Part shown: positions 43,531-52,910 of the stretch, piece by piece
Numbering within the stretch: the stretch's first letter is position 1
Layout of the letters: the number at the start of each line of letters is the position of its first letter
NCBI GenBank assembly: GCA_019637615.1
Contig: JAHBVJ010000002.1
Location: 248,001 to 312,000, forward strand
DNA length: 64,000 nucleotides
Source: Anaerolineae bacterium
Lineage (GTDB): Bacteria > Chloroflexota > Anaerolineae > Aggregatilineales > UBA2796
Direction of reading: 5' to 3'
The notes under the pieces: generated by a model
Databases searched by the model: none
What the model was told of the DNA's origin: nothing
The model's input: the letters and a program-made list of their open reading frames with translations, nothing else
Translations under genes and position numbers: made by a program

Positions 43531-44781
43531 TTACTTCTTGGAAATCTTCTCCATGAAGGCATCATTCATCGCGCAGCGGTCAGCGGGCGCTTCGCACGGC
43601 GGGATGATGTCCAGCGCGGGGACTTCCTGAAGCAGTTCGTAGTACTTCTGATCAGGATCATCCAGATTCACCAGCTTAGCGATGTACATCGGCACCAATG
43701 CCTGATGGTCGCCCGGACGGATGTAGTACGTGCCCTTCGGCCCTTCGAACGTCATGCCTTCCAGCGCGGGGATCATGGCCTTGGGCGTGGGATCGCCCTT
43801 GGTGGTTTCCAACGCCGCTACCAAGGCTTGCGCTGTCGCGAACGAGCACTCGGTAAACAGGTCAGGTACATCGTTAAACTGCTTCTTGTGCTCGGTCACT
43901 AACCAGTCATTGATTTCGTTCTTGGGGAAGCTGTAATGGTAGACAATCCAGCTCGTGTTGCCGATATTGCTGGGGTCGCTCACCTTGACGATGTCATTGG
44001 AGTTGAACGCGCCGATGACCGACATCTTATTCTTGACGCCCAGTTCTTCGATCTGCTTGTACAGCGCCACGCTGGTATCGCCCGCCCAGATCGGGATCAC
44101 GGCTTGCGCGCCAGAATCGAGCACCTGTTGCAGATACTGCGTGAAGTCGCTGGTTTCCAGCGGCGCGTAGATCGTGTCATGCACGAATTCGAGGCCAGCC
44201 GCCTTGAACACGGCCTCAAACGCTGCCGCCGAAGCGCGTCCGAACTCGTAATCTGCCGCGAGGATGACGAACTTGGTCATGCCGCTGCTCTTGGCATAGC
44301 TGACGAACGCCAGCGAGTCCTGATACGTGTTGCGGCATACGCGGAAGGTGTTCACGTTGAAGCCTTTGCCCGTGATTGCTGGCGATGCGCCGGGGGCAGC
44401 CATCAGGATCACATCGCTATCGACGGCGACTTGCTGCACAGCCACGACCACGCCGGAGCTTGGCGAACCGACGAGCAGTTCAACGCCTTCGGTCTCGACC
44501 AATTCACGCGCTTGGCTAACGGCGGTTTCTGGCTTACCGGCATTATCGCGCTCCAGTACTTCGATCTTGCGACCAGCGACTTCCATCGTGCCGTTGGTGG
44601 CGTACTGCAAGCCGAGGTTGAACCCGTTCGAAAGCTCGACGCCGTACAGCGCCAACGCGCCGGTCTTATCCGTGAGCAAGCCGATCTTCAGGGTGTCCTG
44701 AGCGCGGCTAACCTGCGCGGGCGCACTGGCGACACCCATCGCCAGCGCTGTCAAAAGGACGAGGCTGAGTTTACGTAACAT
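43531..44781 (-). CDS. livK: Liv-type periplasmic/extracellular substrate-binding protein
   Basis: The 416-residue protein has an N-terminal export signal (LSLVLLTALAMGVASAPAQVSRA, cleavage likely after SRA near 27). The mature part is a type I periplasmic binding fold beginning LKIGLLTDKTGALALYGVELSNGF. It contains LVGSPSSGVVVAVQQVA and AAPGASPAITGKGFNVNTFRVC, as in aromatic- or amide-binding Liv proteins rather than strict leucine binders. No lipobox cysteine is seen, so anchoring is unclear. It is encoded between the MaoC and LivG genes; with the CoA ligases nearby it probably captures an organic acid, which is inference. Confidence 0.92.
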   Translation of the reverse strand: MLRKLSLVLLTALAMGVASAPAQVSRAQDTLKIGLLTDKTGALALYGVELSNGFNLGLQYATNGTMEVAGRKIEVLERDNAGKPETAVSQARELVETEGVELLVGSPSSGVVVAVQQVAVDSDVILMAAPGASPAITGKGFNVNTFRVCRNTYQDSLAFVSYAKSSGMTKFVILAADYEFGRASAAAFEAVFKAAGLEFVHDTIYAPLETSDFTQYLQQVLDSGAQAVIPIWAGDTSVALYKQIEELGVKNKMSVIGAFNSNDIVKVSDPSNIGNTSWIVYHYSFPKNEINDWLVTEHKKQFNDVPDLFTECSFATAQALVAALETTKGDPTPKAMIPALEGMTFEGPKGTYYIRPGDHQALVPMYIAKLVNLDDPDQKYYELLQEVPALDIIPPCEAPADRCAMNDAFMEKISKK

Positions 44782-44853
44782 CTCTTCGTTCTCCTTACAG
44801 AAATTGACTTTATCATCTTGGTTGCGCTGTGCCCATCACTAGGCGGCAGCCCG

Positions 44854-45252
44854 TTATTCAGGGGCAAGGACGGTAGCTTCACCCTCTACCACCGTCACGC
44901 CGTCCTGATTGACACACGTCGTTTTTAGAGTGGCGATGCGTTTTGCCTCACGGTAAGCGGTGACTTCCACCGTCGCCGTGATCACATCACCGATGAAGAC
45001 AGGCGCTTTGAACGCGACCGTTTGCCCCAAGTAGATCGTGCCGGGGCCGGGGAGTTCATTCGCCAACACCGCCGAGATCAAGCCCGCCGTCAGCATCCCA
45101 TGCGCGATGCGTTTCCCGAAGCGCGTGGTCTTAGCGAACTCATCATCCAGATGGATCGAGTTGGTATCGCCCGTCGCCGCCGCGAACCGCTCGATCATCT
45201 CGGATGTCATCGTGGTGGTGCGGCTGGCGCGCTGTCCGATAGTTAATGTCAT
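44854..45252 (-). CDS. MaoC-like (R)-specific enoyl-CoA hydratase
   Basis: The 132-residue single hotdog-fold protein carries the hydratase-2 motif with the catalytic pair: Asp in GDTNSIHLDDEFA and His in FGKRIAHGMLTAGLIS. This matches PhaJ-type hydratases that convert trans-2-enoyl-CoA to (R)-3-hydroxyacyl-CoA. It is 9 bases downstream of the acyl-CoA synthetase stop and in the same operon, so it probably acts on the acyl-CoA made there. Confidence 0.92.
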   Translation of the reverse strand: MTLTIGQRASRTTTMTSEMIERFAAATGDTNSIHLDDEFAKTTRFGKRIAHGMLTAGLISAVLANELPGPGTIYLGQTVAFKAPVFIGDVITATVEVTAYREAKRIATLKTTCVNQDGVTVVEGEATVLAPE

Positions 45253-45261
45253 GCTTCCTCA

Positions 45262-46791
45262 CTACGTAAATTGGTCACGGAGTTCGCGCTTCAAAATCTT
45301 GCCCGCCGCTGAAATCGGCAGCGCGTCCATGAATTCGACCGACTTCGGCACCTTGTAAGCGGCGAGACGTTCCTTCAGGTGCGCGATCAAAACATCAGGA
45401 GTTACGGTTTGACCCTGTTTCAACACCACACACGCCTTGCCGACCTCGCCCCATCTGGCGTCCGGCACGCCGATCACGGCGCACATTTGCACGCTCGGAT
45501 GCTGGTACAAGGCTTGCTCGATCTCGGCAGGGTAGACGTTCTCACCGCCGCTGATGAACATGTCCTTTTTGCGATCCACGATGAAGAAGTAGCCTTCCGC
45601 ATCGCAGCGTGCCAGATCGCCTGTGTGGAACCAGCCTTGCGTATCGATCACAGCCTTCGTAGCTTCAGGGTTGCCGAAGTAGCCGGAGAACATCGACTGC
45701 GCTTTGAGCACCAGTTCCCCGATCACGTCCGCTCCCAACGGCTGGTTAGCATCATCCACGATCCGCGCGTCCACGAAAAAGTTAGGTCGCCCGATGCTGC
45801 CCGCCTTACGGATCGCGTCTTCCGGCGCGAGCGCGAAGATGCCGGGGCCGAATTCCGTCATCCCGAAGCCTTGCTTAAAGCGCACACCTTTTTCCCGCCC
45901 GAACTGCTCGACCAGCGAGACGGGCAGCGGTGCGCCGCCGCTGGTGCAGAAGCGCAGTCCGCTCAGGTCGGCGCTGCTCCAGTTCGGCGCGGTGGTCAGC
46001 AGTTGGTACATCGTTGGCACGCCCGCGAAGAAGGTCGCCTTATACTGCTGGATCAAGTCCAGCACTTGCGCCGGATCGAAGCGCCGCACCAGCACCGTCG
46101 TCCCGCCGAGGATCATCAGCGGCAGCGTATACACGAGCAAGCCGCCCGTGTGGAACATCGGGAACACGTTGACCGTCACATCCTCATGCCGGACGTCGTG
46201 AATCACCGTGTTCAGCGAGTTCCACGCGATCATGCGGTGGCTGATCATGGCGGCTTTGGGCAAGCCTGTGGTGCCACCCGTGAACAGCAGCACCGCCGTA
46301 TCTTCGGCTTCCAAGCCTTCCGTACTGATCGGCATGTTAGGCGTGGCTTGCAGCGTCGTCTCGAAGTGCAGACTGCCCGCCGTGCTCTCGCCCTCGATGT
46401 GCAGCAAATGCATCGGATAGTCGGCTTGCACCTGTGCCACCTTCTCCGCGTGTTCCTGCGAGAAGATCATGGCTTTGGGCGTCGTCTGCTGAACGAGCGC
46501 GCCCAGTTCACGCCAGTGCAACCGCCAATTGAAGCAGGTCAACATCGCGCCGAGCTTGCCGCACGCGAAGAATGCGTCGAGGAATTCCACGCCATCGTGC
46601 GCCACGATGCCCACGCGGTCGCCTTTGCTAACGCCAGCTTCGACTTGCAACCAGTTCGCTAGTCGGTTGGCGCGGTCATTCAACTGGGCATAGGTGAAGC
46701 GTTGATGTGGCGTTTTGCCAGCATCGATCACCGCCAGTTGATCCGGCGTGTAGAGGGCGCGGCGTCCGGCAATATCCCCGACGTACATCAC
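45262..46791 (-). CDS. AMP-forming acyl-CoA synthetase (first copy)
   Basis: The 509-residue ANL-superfamily enzyme activates a carboxylic acid with ATP and CoA. It shows the P-loop LLFTGGTTGLPKAA, the A5 motif GFGMTEFGPG, the A7/A8 region WFHTGDLARCDAEGYFFIVDRKKDMFISGGENVYPAEIE and the catalytic lysine in PISAAGKILKRE. The substrate is likely a medium-chain or aromatic acid judging by operon context, but the pocket cannot be read. The ATG directly abuts the stop of the alpha/beta hydrolase gene. Confidence 0.93.
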   Translation of the reverse strand: MMYVGDIAGRRALYTPDQLAVIDAGKTPHQRFTYAQLNDRANRLANWLQVEAGVSKGDRVGIVAHDGVEFLDAFFACGKLGAMLTCFNWRLHWRELGALVQQTTPKAMIFSQEHAEKVAQVQADYPMHLLHIEGESTAGSLHFETTLQATPNMPISTEGLEAEDTAVLLFTGGTTGLPKAAMISHRMIAWNSLNTVIHDVRHEDVTVNVFPMFHTGGLLVYTLPLMILGGTTVLVRRFDPAQVLDLIQQYKATFFAGVPTMYQLLTTAPNWSSADLSGLRFCTSGGAPLPVSLVEQFGREKGVRFKQGFGMTEFGPGIFALAPEDAIRKAGSIGRPNFFVDARIVDDANQPLGADVIGELVLKAQSMFSGYFGNPEATKAVIDTQGWFHTGDLARCDAEGYFFIVDRKKDMFISGGENVYPAEIEQALYQHPSVQMCAVIGVPDARWGEVGKACVVLKQGQTVTPDVLIAHLKERLAAYKVPKSVEFMDALPISAAGKILKRELRDQFT

Positions 46792-47850
46792 TTACCTCTG
46801 GATGTGCTGGTGGAAGGCCGCGTTGAATTCGTTCGGCTTCTCGATGTAAGGCGTGTGACCGCACTCATCGAAGACGATCTCTTGATACTCGCCGCCCGCT
46901 GCCTTGTATTTATCCAGCATCGCCCGCACCTGACCGACCATTGGCTGCGGCGGGAACACATCCGCACCGGGCCAACCGGGGATCGCGCCGATGGAGCCGA
47001 GGAAGCCAAGATCGAACAACGAGGTATCGCTCACAATCTGGTCATCTTTGCCGCGAATCCACAGTACGGGCGGCTTCGGGCTGATGTTATAAATCCGGCT
47101 GACATCGCCCGCATACTTCGGAGACAGCGCGTTGGCTGGCCCCCACACACCCGGCGCGACATTAGGCCAGTTCGCGGAAGGCGTTAGATCGCCCGGATAT
47201 TCGCGATCCCCAATGTGCTCCGACATCAGCGAAGTCAATAGCTCTTCTTCGCGGTCAGATTTGAACGGCGGCTTCCAGTAGAAGTTGTTCATCACGGTAC
47301 GGGGCGCGGTCTGCGACTCCGTGCCGCGTTCGCCCGCTTTCATGAGTTTGGCAAATTCGGGATTCACAATCCCGCCGCCCGATCCGGCGAAGTCGTCATA
47401 GCAAGGTATGCCATCGACACCTTTGCTGCCGCAGAACCCATACGGCGATCCCGGCGCGGCAACGGTCACGGTGAGGATACGCGGGGCATAGTCGATCATG
47501 AACTGCCACACAACGGAACCGCCGAGCGAGTGCCCCACCACATGCGCTTGCTGGATATTTAACGTATCGAACAACGCCGCCAGATCGTCGGAGAAGTCGC
47601 CCATGCCGCGCGTCGCATCGATCTTCTTGTTCGGATCGGCATCGCCATAGCCGCGTTGATCAGGCGCGATGGCACGATATTTGGCGGGCAGCGCCAACAT
47701 GGTATCTTCCCAATAGGTCGCGGAGGATGCGTTGCCATGAACGAACACGACGGGAATACCCGACTCTGAACCGCTGAACAGTACACGGGTCGTTAATCGC
47801 GAGGTAGTGATTGTTTTGGCAGTGATGCCCGGTAACGTAGGAATCGGCAT
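46792..47850 (-). CDS. Alpha/beta hydrolase (epoxide hydrolase/haloalkane-dehalogenase-like)
   Basis: This 352-residue hydrolase has the oxyanion motif VFVHGNASSATYW, strand IAPDQRGYGDADP, the nucleophile elbow VGHSLGGSVV with Ser (an epoxide hydrolase would carry Asp there), and the C-terminal catalytic His in FDECGHTPYIEKPNEF. A lid insertion of about 100 residues lies between. The Ser nucleophile favours an esterase, lactonase or C-C hydrolase acting on a ring-cleavage-like product. It lies between the two acyl-CoA synthetase genes in one direction, so it probably releases or processes the acid that they activate. Confidence 0.85.
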   Translation of the reverse strand: MPIPTLPGITAKTITTSRLTTRVLFSGSESGIPVVFVHGNASSATYWEDTMLALPAKYRAIAPDQRGYGDADPNKKIDATRGMGDFSDDLAALFDTLNIQQAHVVGHSLGGSVVWQFMIDYAPRILTVTVAAPGSPYGFCGSKGVDGIPCYDDFAGSGGGIVNPEFAKLMKAGERGTESQTAPRTVMNNFYWKPPFKSDREEELLTSLMSEHIGDREYPGDLTPSANWPNVAPGVWGPANALSPKYAGDVSRIYNISPKPPVLWIRGKDDQIVSDTSLFDLGFLGSIGAIPGWPGADVFPPQPMVGQVRAMLDKYKAAGGEYQEIVFDECGHTPYIEKPNEFNAAFHQHIQR

Positions 47851-47892
47851 GAAACAAACTCCTTAAAGATGACGCTCAACGATGTAGTTGCA

Positions 47893-49446
47893 TTATTTCA
47901 CGAACATCAAACGCAAATCGCGCTTGAGTACTTTGCCCGCTGCGTTGCGGGGCAGCAGGTCGATCACCGCCATGTGCTTTGGCGTCTTATACTTCGCCAA
48001 CCTATTCGCGCAGAAAGCCGTGACCTCGCTCATATCGAGCGACTGACCGGGCTTCAGCACACAAATCGCCATCCCGGATTCGCCCCAACGCTCATCCGGC
48101 ACACCAATGACCGCCACATCCGCGATCTGAGACATCTGGAACAGCACTTGCTCGACTTCGGCGGGGTAGACATTCTCGCCGCCGCTGATATACATATCCT
48201 TATAGCGATCCACGACGTAGATGCAGCCTTCTTCATCGACCGTACCTGCATCACCTGACCGCAGCCAACGGTTGCCGAATTCATCCTTGAAAAAGCTCGT
48301 CGCATTGGCGTCAGGACGGTTCCAGTAGCCCGGTGTGATGTTCGGCCCGCCGATGCACACTTCCCCGATCTCGCCCGGAGCCACATCCTGTAAATCTTCG
48401 CGGATGACGCGCACACGGGTATGCAGCAGGGCTTTGCCCACCGAGGTCGGTTTTTCGAGCGAACGTCGTTTATCGCTCAGGAAGACGGTCGGGCTGGTTT
48501 CCGTCATCCCGAAGCCTGTTTGGATCACGATTCCGCGTTCGGCGTAAGTCTTGAGCACAGGGACGGGCATCGGTGCGCCGCCACAGCCCCATGAGCGAAC
48601 GCGGCTCAGGTCGGTGCTGGCAAACTCTGGATGCTGGCTGAGGAACAGGTAATTGGCGGGCACGCCGAAGAAGTGTGTCACCCCAAGCGCCGCATCGCCC
48701 AAGGTCTTGAGCGTTAAATCTGGCTCGAATTGGCGGGCGACGATATTGGTGCCGCCCAGATGAAAGACCGGATTCGCGTACAGGTTCAAGCCGCCCGTAT
48801 GGAAGGTAGGCAGCACCACGTAATGCACACTGTCGCAGTTCAGACCGCTCGGAATGCTGATGTTGGTGGCGTTCCAGAATGTCATCCCGTGTGTGATCAG
48901 CACGCCCTTGGGATGCCCCGTCGTGCCCGCCGTGTACATGATCGTGATCGGCACGTCATGCGTCGTCTGCGCATCCATGACGATGCGGACAGCGCTGCTC
49001 TTGATGGCGTCCTCGTAGCTTGGCGCATCGTCGCTGCCGCGCTGGTGAGCATCCATCCGCAGTCGATGCTTTACCCCGGAACCAACGAGCAGCGGCGGAA
49101 TGCGCGCCTCAAACTCGGCGTCGTATACGATCCCGACTGCGCCCGCATCATTCAAGATGTAGAGCAGTTCGGGTTCCGCCAAGCGCCAATTCAACGGCAG
49201 CATCATCACGCCAAGTTTGATGCAGGCGAACTGAAACTCGAAGTAGTCACTCGAATTCTTGGCGAGGATGGCTACCCGATCCCCTGTGGAAAGTCCCCAT
49301 GCCGAGCGCATGTAGCCTGCCAACCGCGCTGCCCGATCATTGAATTCGCCATACGTAAAGTGCCGTCCCGTGCCTTGATCGATGACGGCGAGCTTTTCCG
49401 GCGTCCTATCCGCGTGAAACGCGATCCAATCAGATGCAAGTGTCAT
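47893..49446 (-). CDS. AMP-forming acyl-CoA synthetase (second copy)
   Basis: This 517-residue ANL enzyme is a paralogue of the first copy with moderate identity. Motifs: TIMYTAGTTGHPKGVL, GFGMTETSPTVF, RSGDAGTVDEEG, VDRYKDMYISGGENVYPAEVE and the catalytic lysine in RNAAGKVLKRD. It starts 9 bases after the KAS III-like gene. Two ligases in one cluster suggest two acid substrates or steps, for example a side chain and a ring-derived acid. Confidence 0.93.
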   Translation of the reverse strand: MTLASDWIAFHADRTPEKLAVIDQGTGRHFTYGEFNDRAARLAGYMRSAWGLSTGDRVAILAKNSSDYFEFQFACIKLGVMMLPLNWRLAEPELLYILNDAGAVGIVYDAEFEARIPPLLVGSGVKHRLRMDAHQRGSDDAPSYEDAIKSSAVRIVMDAQTTHDVPITIMYTAGTTGHPKGVLITHGMTFWNATNISIPSGLNCDSVHYVVLPTFHTGGLNLYANPVFHLGGTNIVARQFEPDLTLKTLGDAALGVTHFFGVPANYLFLSQHPEFASTDLSRVRSWGCGGAPMPVPVLKTYAERGIVIQTGFGMTETSPTVFLSDKRRSLEKPTSVGKALLHTRVRVIREDLQDVAPGEIGEVCIGGPNITPGYWNRPDANATSFFKDEFGNRWLRSGDAGTVDEEGCIYVVDRYKDMYISGGENVYPAEVEQVLFQMSQIADVAVIGVPDERWGESGMAICVLKPGQSLDMSEVTAFCANRLAKYKTPKHMAVIDLLPRNAAGKVLKRDLRLMFVK

Positions 49447-49455
49447 AAAATTCTT

Positions 49456-50463
49456 TTATCCCCACCGCACACAAATGGCGCTCCACGTATAACCCGTGCC
49501 CGCGCCTGCCAATACGATCAAGTCACCCGGCTTGATCTTCCCTTGCTGCAAGCCAAGTTGCAGCGCCAACGCCTGATCGACGCTCTGGACGTGCCCGTAA
49601 TCTTCGAGATAGATGCCCTGTTCCGGCTTCAGGCCAAGCGCCGAAAGAATTTCCAAGTAAAAGGAGCGCTTCATATGCACCAGACCGATGAAAGCGACAT
49701 CGGCTAAGGTAGCGCCGCTCTTTTCGACGGCTTCGCGGATCACACGGGTAAAGTTGGGCAGGGATGTTTCGCCCAGCCGTTCCGCCATGTAGTCAGCGTT
49801 GCGCACATCCAAGCGCCCATGCACATCGCCAATGATCTCCGCCGAGCCATCGGGAATCGCGTCGGTGGTCAGCATGACCGTTTCCGACAGACTGCCATCG
49901 GTGAAGGCCGATGCGCCCAGAATCAAGTTGCGCGTAGCCTTACGCTGCAAAACCATCGCGCCGCCGCCAGCGCCAAAATTGAACATGAAGCGGGAGCGCG
50001 GGTTCTGGAGATTGATCAGGTCGTTCTCGCGGCTGCCCGCCGCCAATAGCACGTAATTGAGGGCGGGATCGGCTTGCATCATGCTAGACGCTATGTTCAT
50101 CGCAATCGGCGCGCCCGCGCATAACGCGTACATCTCGAAGGCGTAGGCGTTCACCGCGCCAACGTTATATTGAATCTTGCCCGCCGCGTTCCATACCACA
50201 TGATCTTTGTGCTCGCTGCCGTGCGAAATCACCATATTGATCTGGTCAGGGCGGATGCCAGCCTCGGCGATCGCCATTTGCGCGGCGCGGCTTGCCATCT
50301 CGCTCACGCTGTCATTCGCGCCCGCCACATGCCGCTGCCGGATGCCCATTTTGTCGCGCAGCACTTCTTCCGGAATGCCCGTCCGCGCGACGAGATCAGC
50401 CGCCGTCTCGATCTGGGATGGGAAGTAGGTGCCGAGGCCGATGATTCCTACGGGAACGCTCAT
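49456..50463 (-). CDS. KAS III-like condensing enzyme (thiolase fold) with altered active site
   Basis: The 335-residue protein has the FabH-type layout: GIIGLGTYFPSQ, catalytic Cys115 in EMYALCAGAPIAMNI, and a late His in IGLVHMKRSF. The usual FabH Asn region GNTSAASIP is replaced by YGHVQSVDQALAL, so the Cys-His-Asn triad appears as Cys-His-His. It is therefore probably not the housekeeping FabH; a specialised condensation, acyl transfer or thioester cleavage is more likely. Its ATG overlaps the response regulator stop by 4 bases (ATGA), placing a metabolic enzyme directly under the same translation as a signalling protein. Confidence 0.85.
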   Translation of the reverse strand: MSVPVGIIGLGTYFPSQIETAADLVARTGIPEEVLRDKMGIRQRHVAGANDSVSEMASRAAQMAIAEAGIRPDQINMVISHGSEHKDHVVWNAAGKIQYNVGAVNAYAFEMYALCAGAPIAMNIASSMMQADPALNYVLLAAGSRENDLINLQNPRSRFMFNFGAGGGAMVLQRKATRNLILGASAFTDGSLSETVMLTTDAIPDGSAEIIGDVHGRLDVRNADYMAERLGETSLPNFTRVIREAVEKSGATLADVAFIGLVHMKRSFYLEILSALGLKPEQGIYLEDYGHVQSVDQALALQLGLQQGKIKPGDLIVLAGAGTGYTWSAICVRWG

Positions 50464-50843
50464 GCTTGTTTCGTATCTCCCAACAAATCGTCAATCAACA
50501 GGACTAAGGTTTCCGGCAAAAAGGGCTTGCACACATACGCTGTACAGCCGATCATCTCGCCAATCCGCATATCCGAGTCGTTCGTACGTCCGGTCACGGC
50601 GACGATGGGTGGCGCGGCTGTCCCGCCTAGCTTCCGCCGGAGCAGCGGGACGACCGTGCGTCCATCGATGTCCGGCAGATCGAAATCCAACAAGATCAGG
50701 TCGGGGCGGTCTTCACGCGCTAACTTCGCCGCTTCCAACCCTAGCCCCGTGTGCCGCACCTTGTAGCCCGCCTTCGTCAGCGTGCGGATGATCAGGTCGG
50801 CATGGTCGTCGTTGTCTTCCACCAGCAAGATGTACGCCATCAC
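50460..50843 (-). CDS. Single-domain response regulator
   Basis: The 127-residue protein is a receiver domain alone, with the acidic pair ED (VEDNDD), phosphoacceptor Asp53 (LILLDFDLPDIDG), VAVTG and the conserved Lys in YVCKPF. With no DNA-binding output it should act by protein contact or as a phosphorelay member. It overlaps the histidine kinase gene upstream and the KAS III-like gene downstream by 4 bases each, so all three are translationally coupled. It is the likely partner of the kinase. Confidence 0.93.
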   Translation of the reverse strand: MMAYILLVEDNDDHADLIIRTLTKAGYKVRHTGLGLEAAKLAREDRPDLILLDFDLPDIDGRTVVPLLRRKLGGTAAPPIVAVTGRTNDSDMRIGEMIGCTAYVCKPFLPETLVLLIDDLLGDTKQA

Positions 50844-52654
50844 CGCACCCTGTGGGCTATGTCACGGACGAATTGGTCGGCATCTTCGACACCGACGAGC
50901 ACCGGAATATGCTGCGATTCCGCGCTGTGCCGCATTTTGAGCAACCAGTCACTGTCCTTGACTTGCCACAGCACGATCAGATCGGGAGCGAGGCTGACGA
51001 CCATTTCGTAAGCGTGCTGCGCGTGTTCCGCCAGCAAGACCTGATAGCCACGCTGCTCTAGCAGTTGTCGCAGGGCATCCTGTGCTGACCGTTCCGCCAT
51101 CAGTAGAATAAACGGCGATTCGGCGGGTTCGGGCACCTGAAAGATACTGACCGCGCCACGTGCGGGAGCAGCCGCTGGACGGCTCTGATTCTGGGCGATG
51201 GGCAGGGTGAAGCTGAAGACGCTGCCTTCCCCCAAAATGCTAGTGACGCTCATCTGCCCGCCTTGCATCCGCGTCAACTGCTGGCTGATGTTCAAGCCTA
51301 GCCCCGTGCCGCCGTAGCGCCGATGCAGGTCACTGTCGTCCTGATGGAAACGCTCGAACAAGGTGGACAGCCGCTGCGTGGGGATGCCGATGCCGGTATC
51401 GGTGATCGATACGCGGATATTGTTTTGCTCCACCTCCGCGCTCAAGGTGATGTGCCCCGCTTTGGTGAACTTGATGGCGTTGGACATCAGGTTCAGCACG
51501 ATCTGACGCACCCGCAGTGGATCCGCCCACGCCAAGGGCAACGCATCCGCGAGCTGGCTGCGCAATTCAATCGGTTTGTCACGTAGCAGCGGCGTTGAAC
51601 TGGTCAGGACATCGTTCAGGATGTCGGCTAGATCGACGCCAGCCAAGCGCAGTTCGAGCTTGCCCGCCTCGATCTTGCTGAGATCGAGGATGTCGGTGAT
51701 GAGCCGCAGCAGATAGTTGGTGTTGTCGAGGACGATCTGAATATCTTTGCGGTAAATATCCGGCAGCGTGTGCCCTTCATAGATGGCGGAGTTATTGAGC
51801 ATTGAACTGGCATACCCGATGATGACATTGAGCGGCGTGCGGAGTTCGTGGCTCATGTTGGACAGGAAGACCGTCTTGGCCTCGCTCATCTGCTCGGCGT
51901 GCTGCTGCGCCGCCGCTAGCTTCTTAAGCGCCGTATCGCGTTCGGCAATCAGTTCGCGTAGTTGGGCATTGGCGTCTTCGAGTTCGGAGGTACGGGCGTT
52001 GACCAATTCTTCGAGGTGCTCACGATGGCGCACCAATTCGGCCTCTACCTGCCGCCGCTCATGGATTTCGGCCTCGATCTGGCTGACATGACGCGCATTC
52101 ATCATCGCCAACCCGATGGTTTTGCCGATGGCAAGCAGCGTTTCGCGCTCTAAGGGCGTCAGGATATGCGTATCTTCGAAGATCAGATTGGCAGCGCCGA
52201 TGGCTTGGCCTTTGAACAGCAGCGGGAAGGAGATGCAGCCCGTCACGCCTTCTTCGAGCAGAGCTTGTTTGACGCGCGGTTCGAGTTGTTCGTTGTGGGC
52301 GAGATCGTAAGTGGTGACGATGTCACAGCAGGTGACGGTAAACCCCGTCAGGCTGCCTGTGACGGGCAGACGACTGCCAACCTTCAACGTCGCTTCGCTG
52401 AAGCCGCGCCATGCGACGATGTTCAAGTAAGAATCGGCATCGTTGAGCGTGAACAGGGCGACGGACTTGACGGGAATGTACTCAGCGAGGACTTCAACTG
52501 CTTGCTCAACCAAGGTGGCGAGATCGAGATGGCGATAGACAGCATCCGCTATCGCGTTGATGGTTGCCAACGATTTGGCTCTGGCCTCAACGCCACTTTC
52601 GTGTATCCACGGGGTGCGGTTGATCTCTTCCCGTAAGCGGTCGGACGTGTTCAT
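50840..52654 (-). CDS. Soluble GAF-domain histidine kinase with C-terminal pseudo-receiver
   Basis: The 604-residue kinase has no membrane helix. Residues about 25-185 are a GAF domain. A coiled coil (about 185-255, QIEAEIHERRQVEAEL onward) leads to the HisKA motif FLSNMSHELRTPLN with His269. The ATPase domain shows NLMSNAIKFTKAG, DTGIGIP and GGTGLGLNISQQL. The last 110 residues look like a receiver fold, but the site of the phosphoacceptor Asp reads PDLIVLWQVKD, with Trp in its place. It probably senses a cytoplasmic ligand, perhaps an intermediate of the downstream acid pathway. ATG 52654 is taken as the start; TTG 52657 is one codon earlier. Confidence 0.9.
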   Translation of the reverse strand: MNTSDRLREEINRTPWIHESGVEARAKSLATINAIADAVYRHLDLATLVEQAVEVLAEYIPVKSVALFTLNDADSYLNIVAWRGFSEATLKVGSRLPVTGSLTGFTVTCCDIVTTYDLAHNEQLEPRVKQALLEEGVTGCISFPLLFKGQAIGAANLIFEDTHILTPLERETLLAIGKTIGLAMMNARHVSQIEAEIHERRQVEAELVRHREHLEELVNARTSELEDANAQLRELIAERDTALKKLAAAQQHAEQMSEAKTVFLSNMSHELRTPLNVIIGYASSMLNNSAIYEGHTLPDIYRKDIQIVLDNTNYLLRLITDILDLSKIEAGKLELRLAGVDLADILNDVLTSSTPLLRDKPIELRSQLADALPLAWADPLRVRQIVLNLMSNAIKFTKAGHITLSAEVEQNNIRVSITDTGIGIPTQRLSTLFERFHQDDSDLHRRYGGTGLGLNISQQLTRMQGGQMSVTSILGEGSVFSFTLPIAQNQSRPAAAPARGAVSIFQVPEPAESPFILLMAERSAQDALRQLLEQRGYQVLLAEHAQHAYEMVVSLAPDLIVLWQVKDSDWLLKMRHSAESQHIPVLVGVEDADQFVRDIAHRVR

Positions 52655-52867
52655 CAAAAATTATCTAACACAAAAATCTTTAGAAACATTCCGCCTTATT
52701 ATAAAGGTGGAATGTTGCAGAAGTTTGGCATCTGTGTTGCGATTGTGTGGCAAAGCGCAAAAAATCATCGGCTGGTTTTCCTCTCGTTGCGACTACTGGA
52801 TGTTGGTGAAAACGCACGACTCACATGAAACTTATCAGAACGAACCTCCCCGCGCCCAGATCGTGGC

Positions 52868-52873
52868 TATAAT
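52868..52873 (+). promoter_or_regulatory. Consensus -10 box of pfkA
   Basis: TATAAT lies 37 bases upstream of the pfkA ATG. No convincing -35 hexamer is found at the usual distance. Confidence 0.45.
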
Positions 52874-52910
52874 TACAATGGATGTTCACACGATACCATT
52901 GAGGCACCTT

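Noticed and set aside
45379..46662. 427-codon plus-strand frame opposite the acyl-CoA synthetase
   Set aside because: Arg/His-rich antisense product with no ribosome binding site or motif; the minus frame is a complete ANL enzyme.
52557..52910. N-terminal extension of the phosphofructokinase frame
   Set aside because: It overlaps the divergent kinase gene and the promoter box; the standard family start with a ribosome binding site is at 52911.
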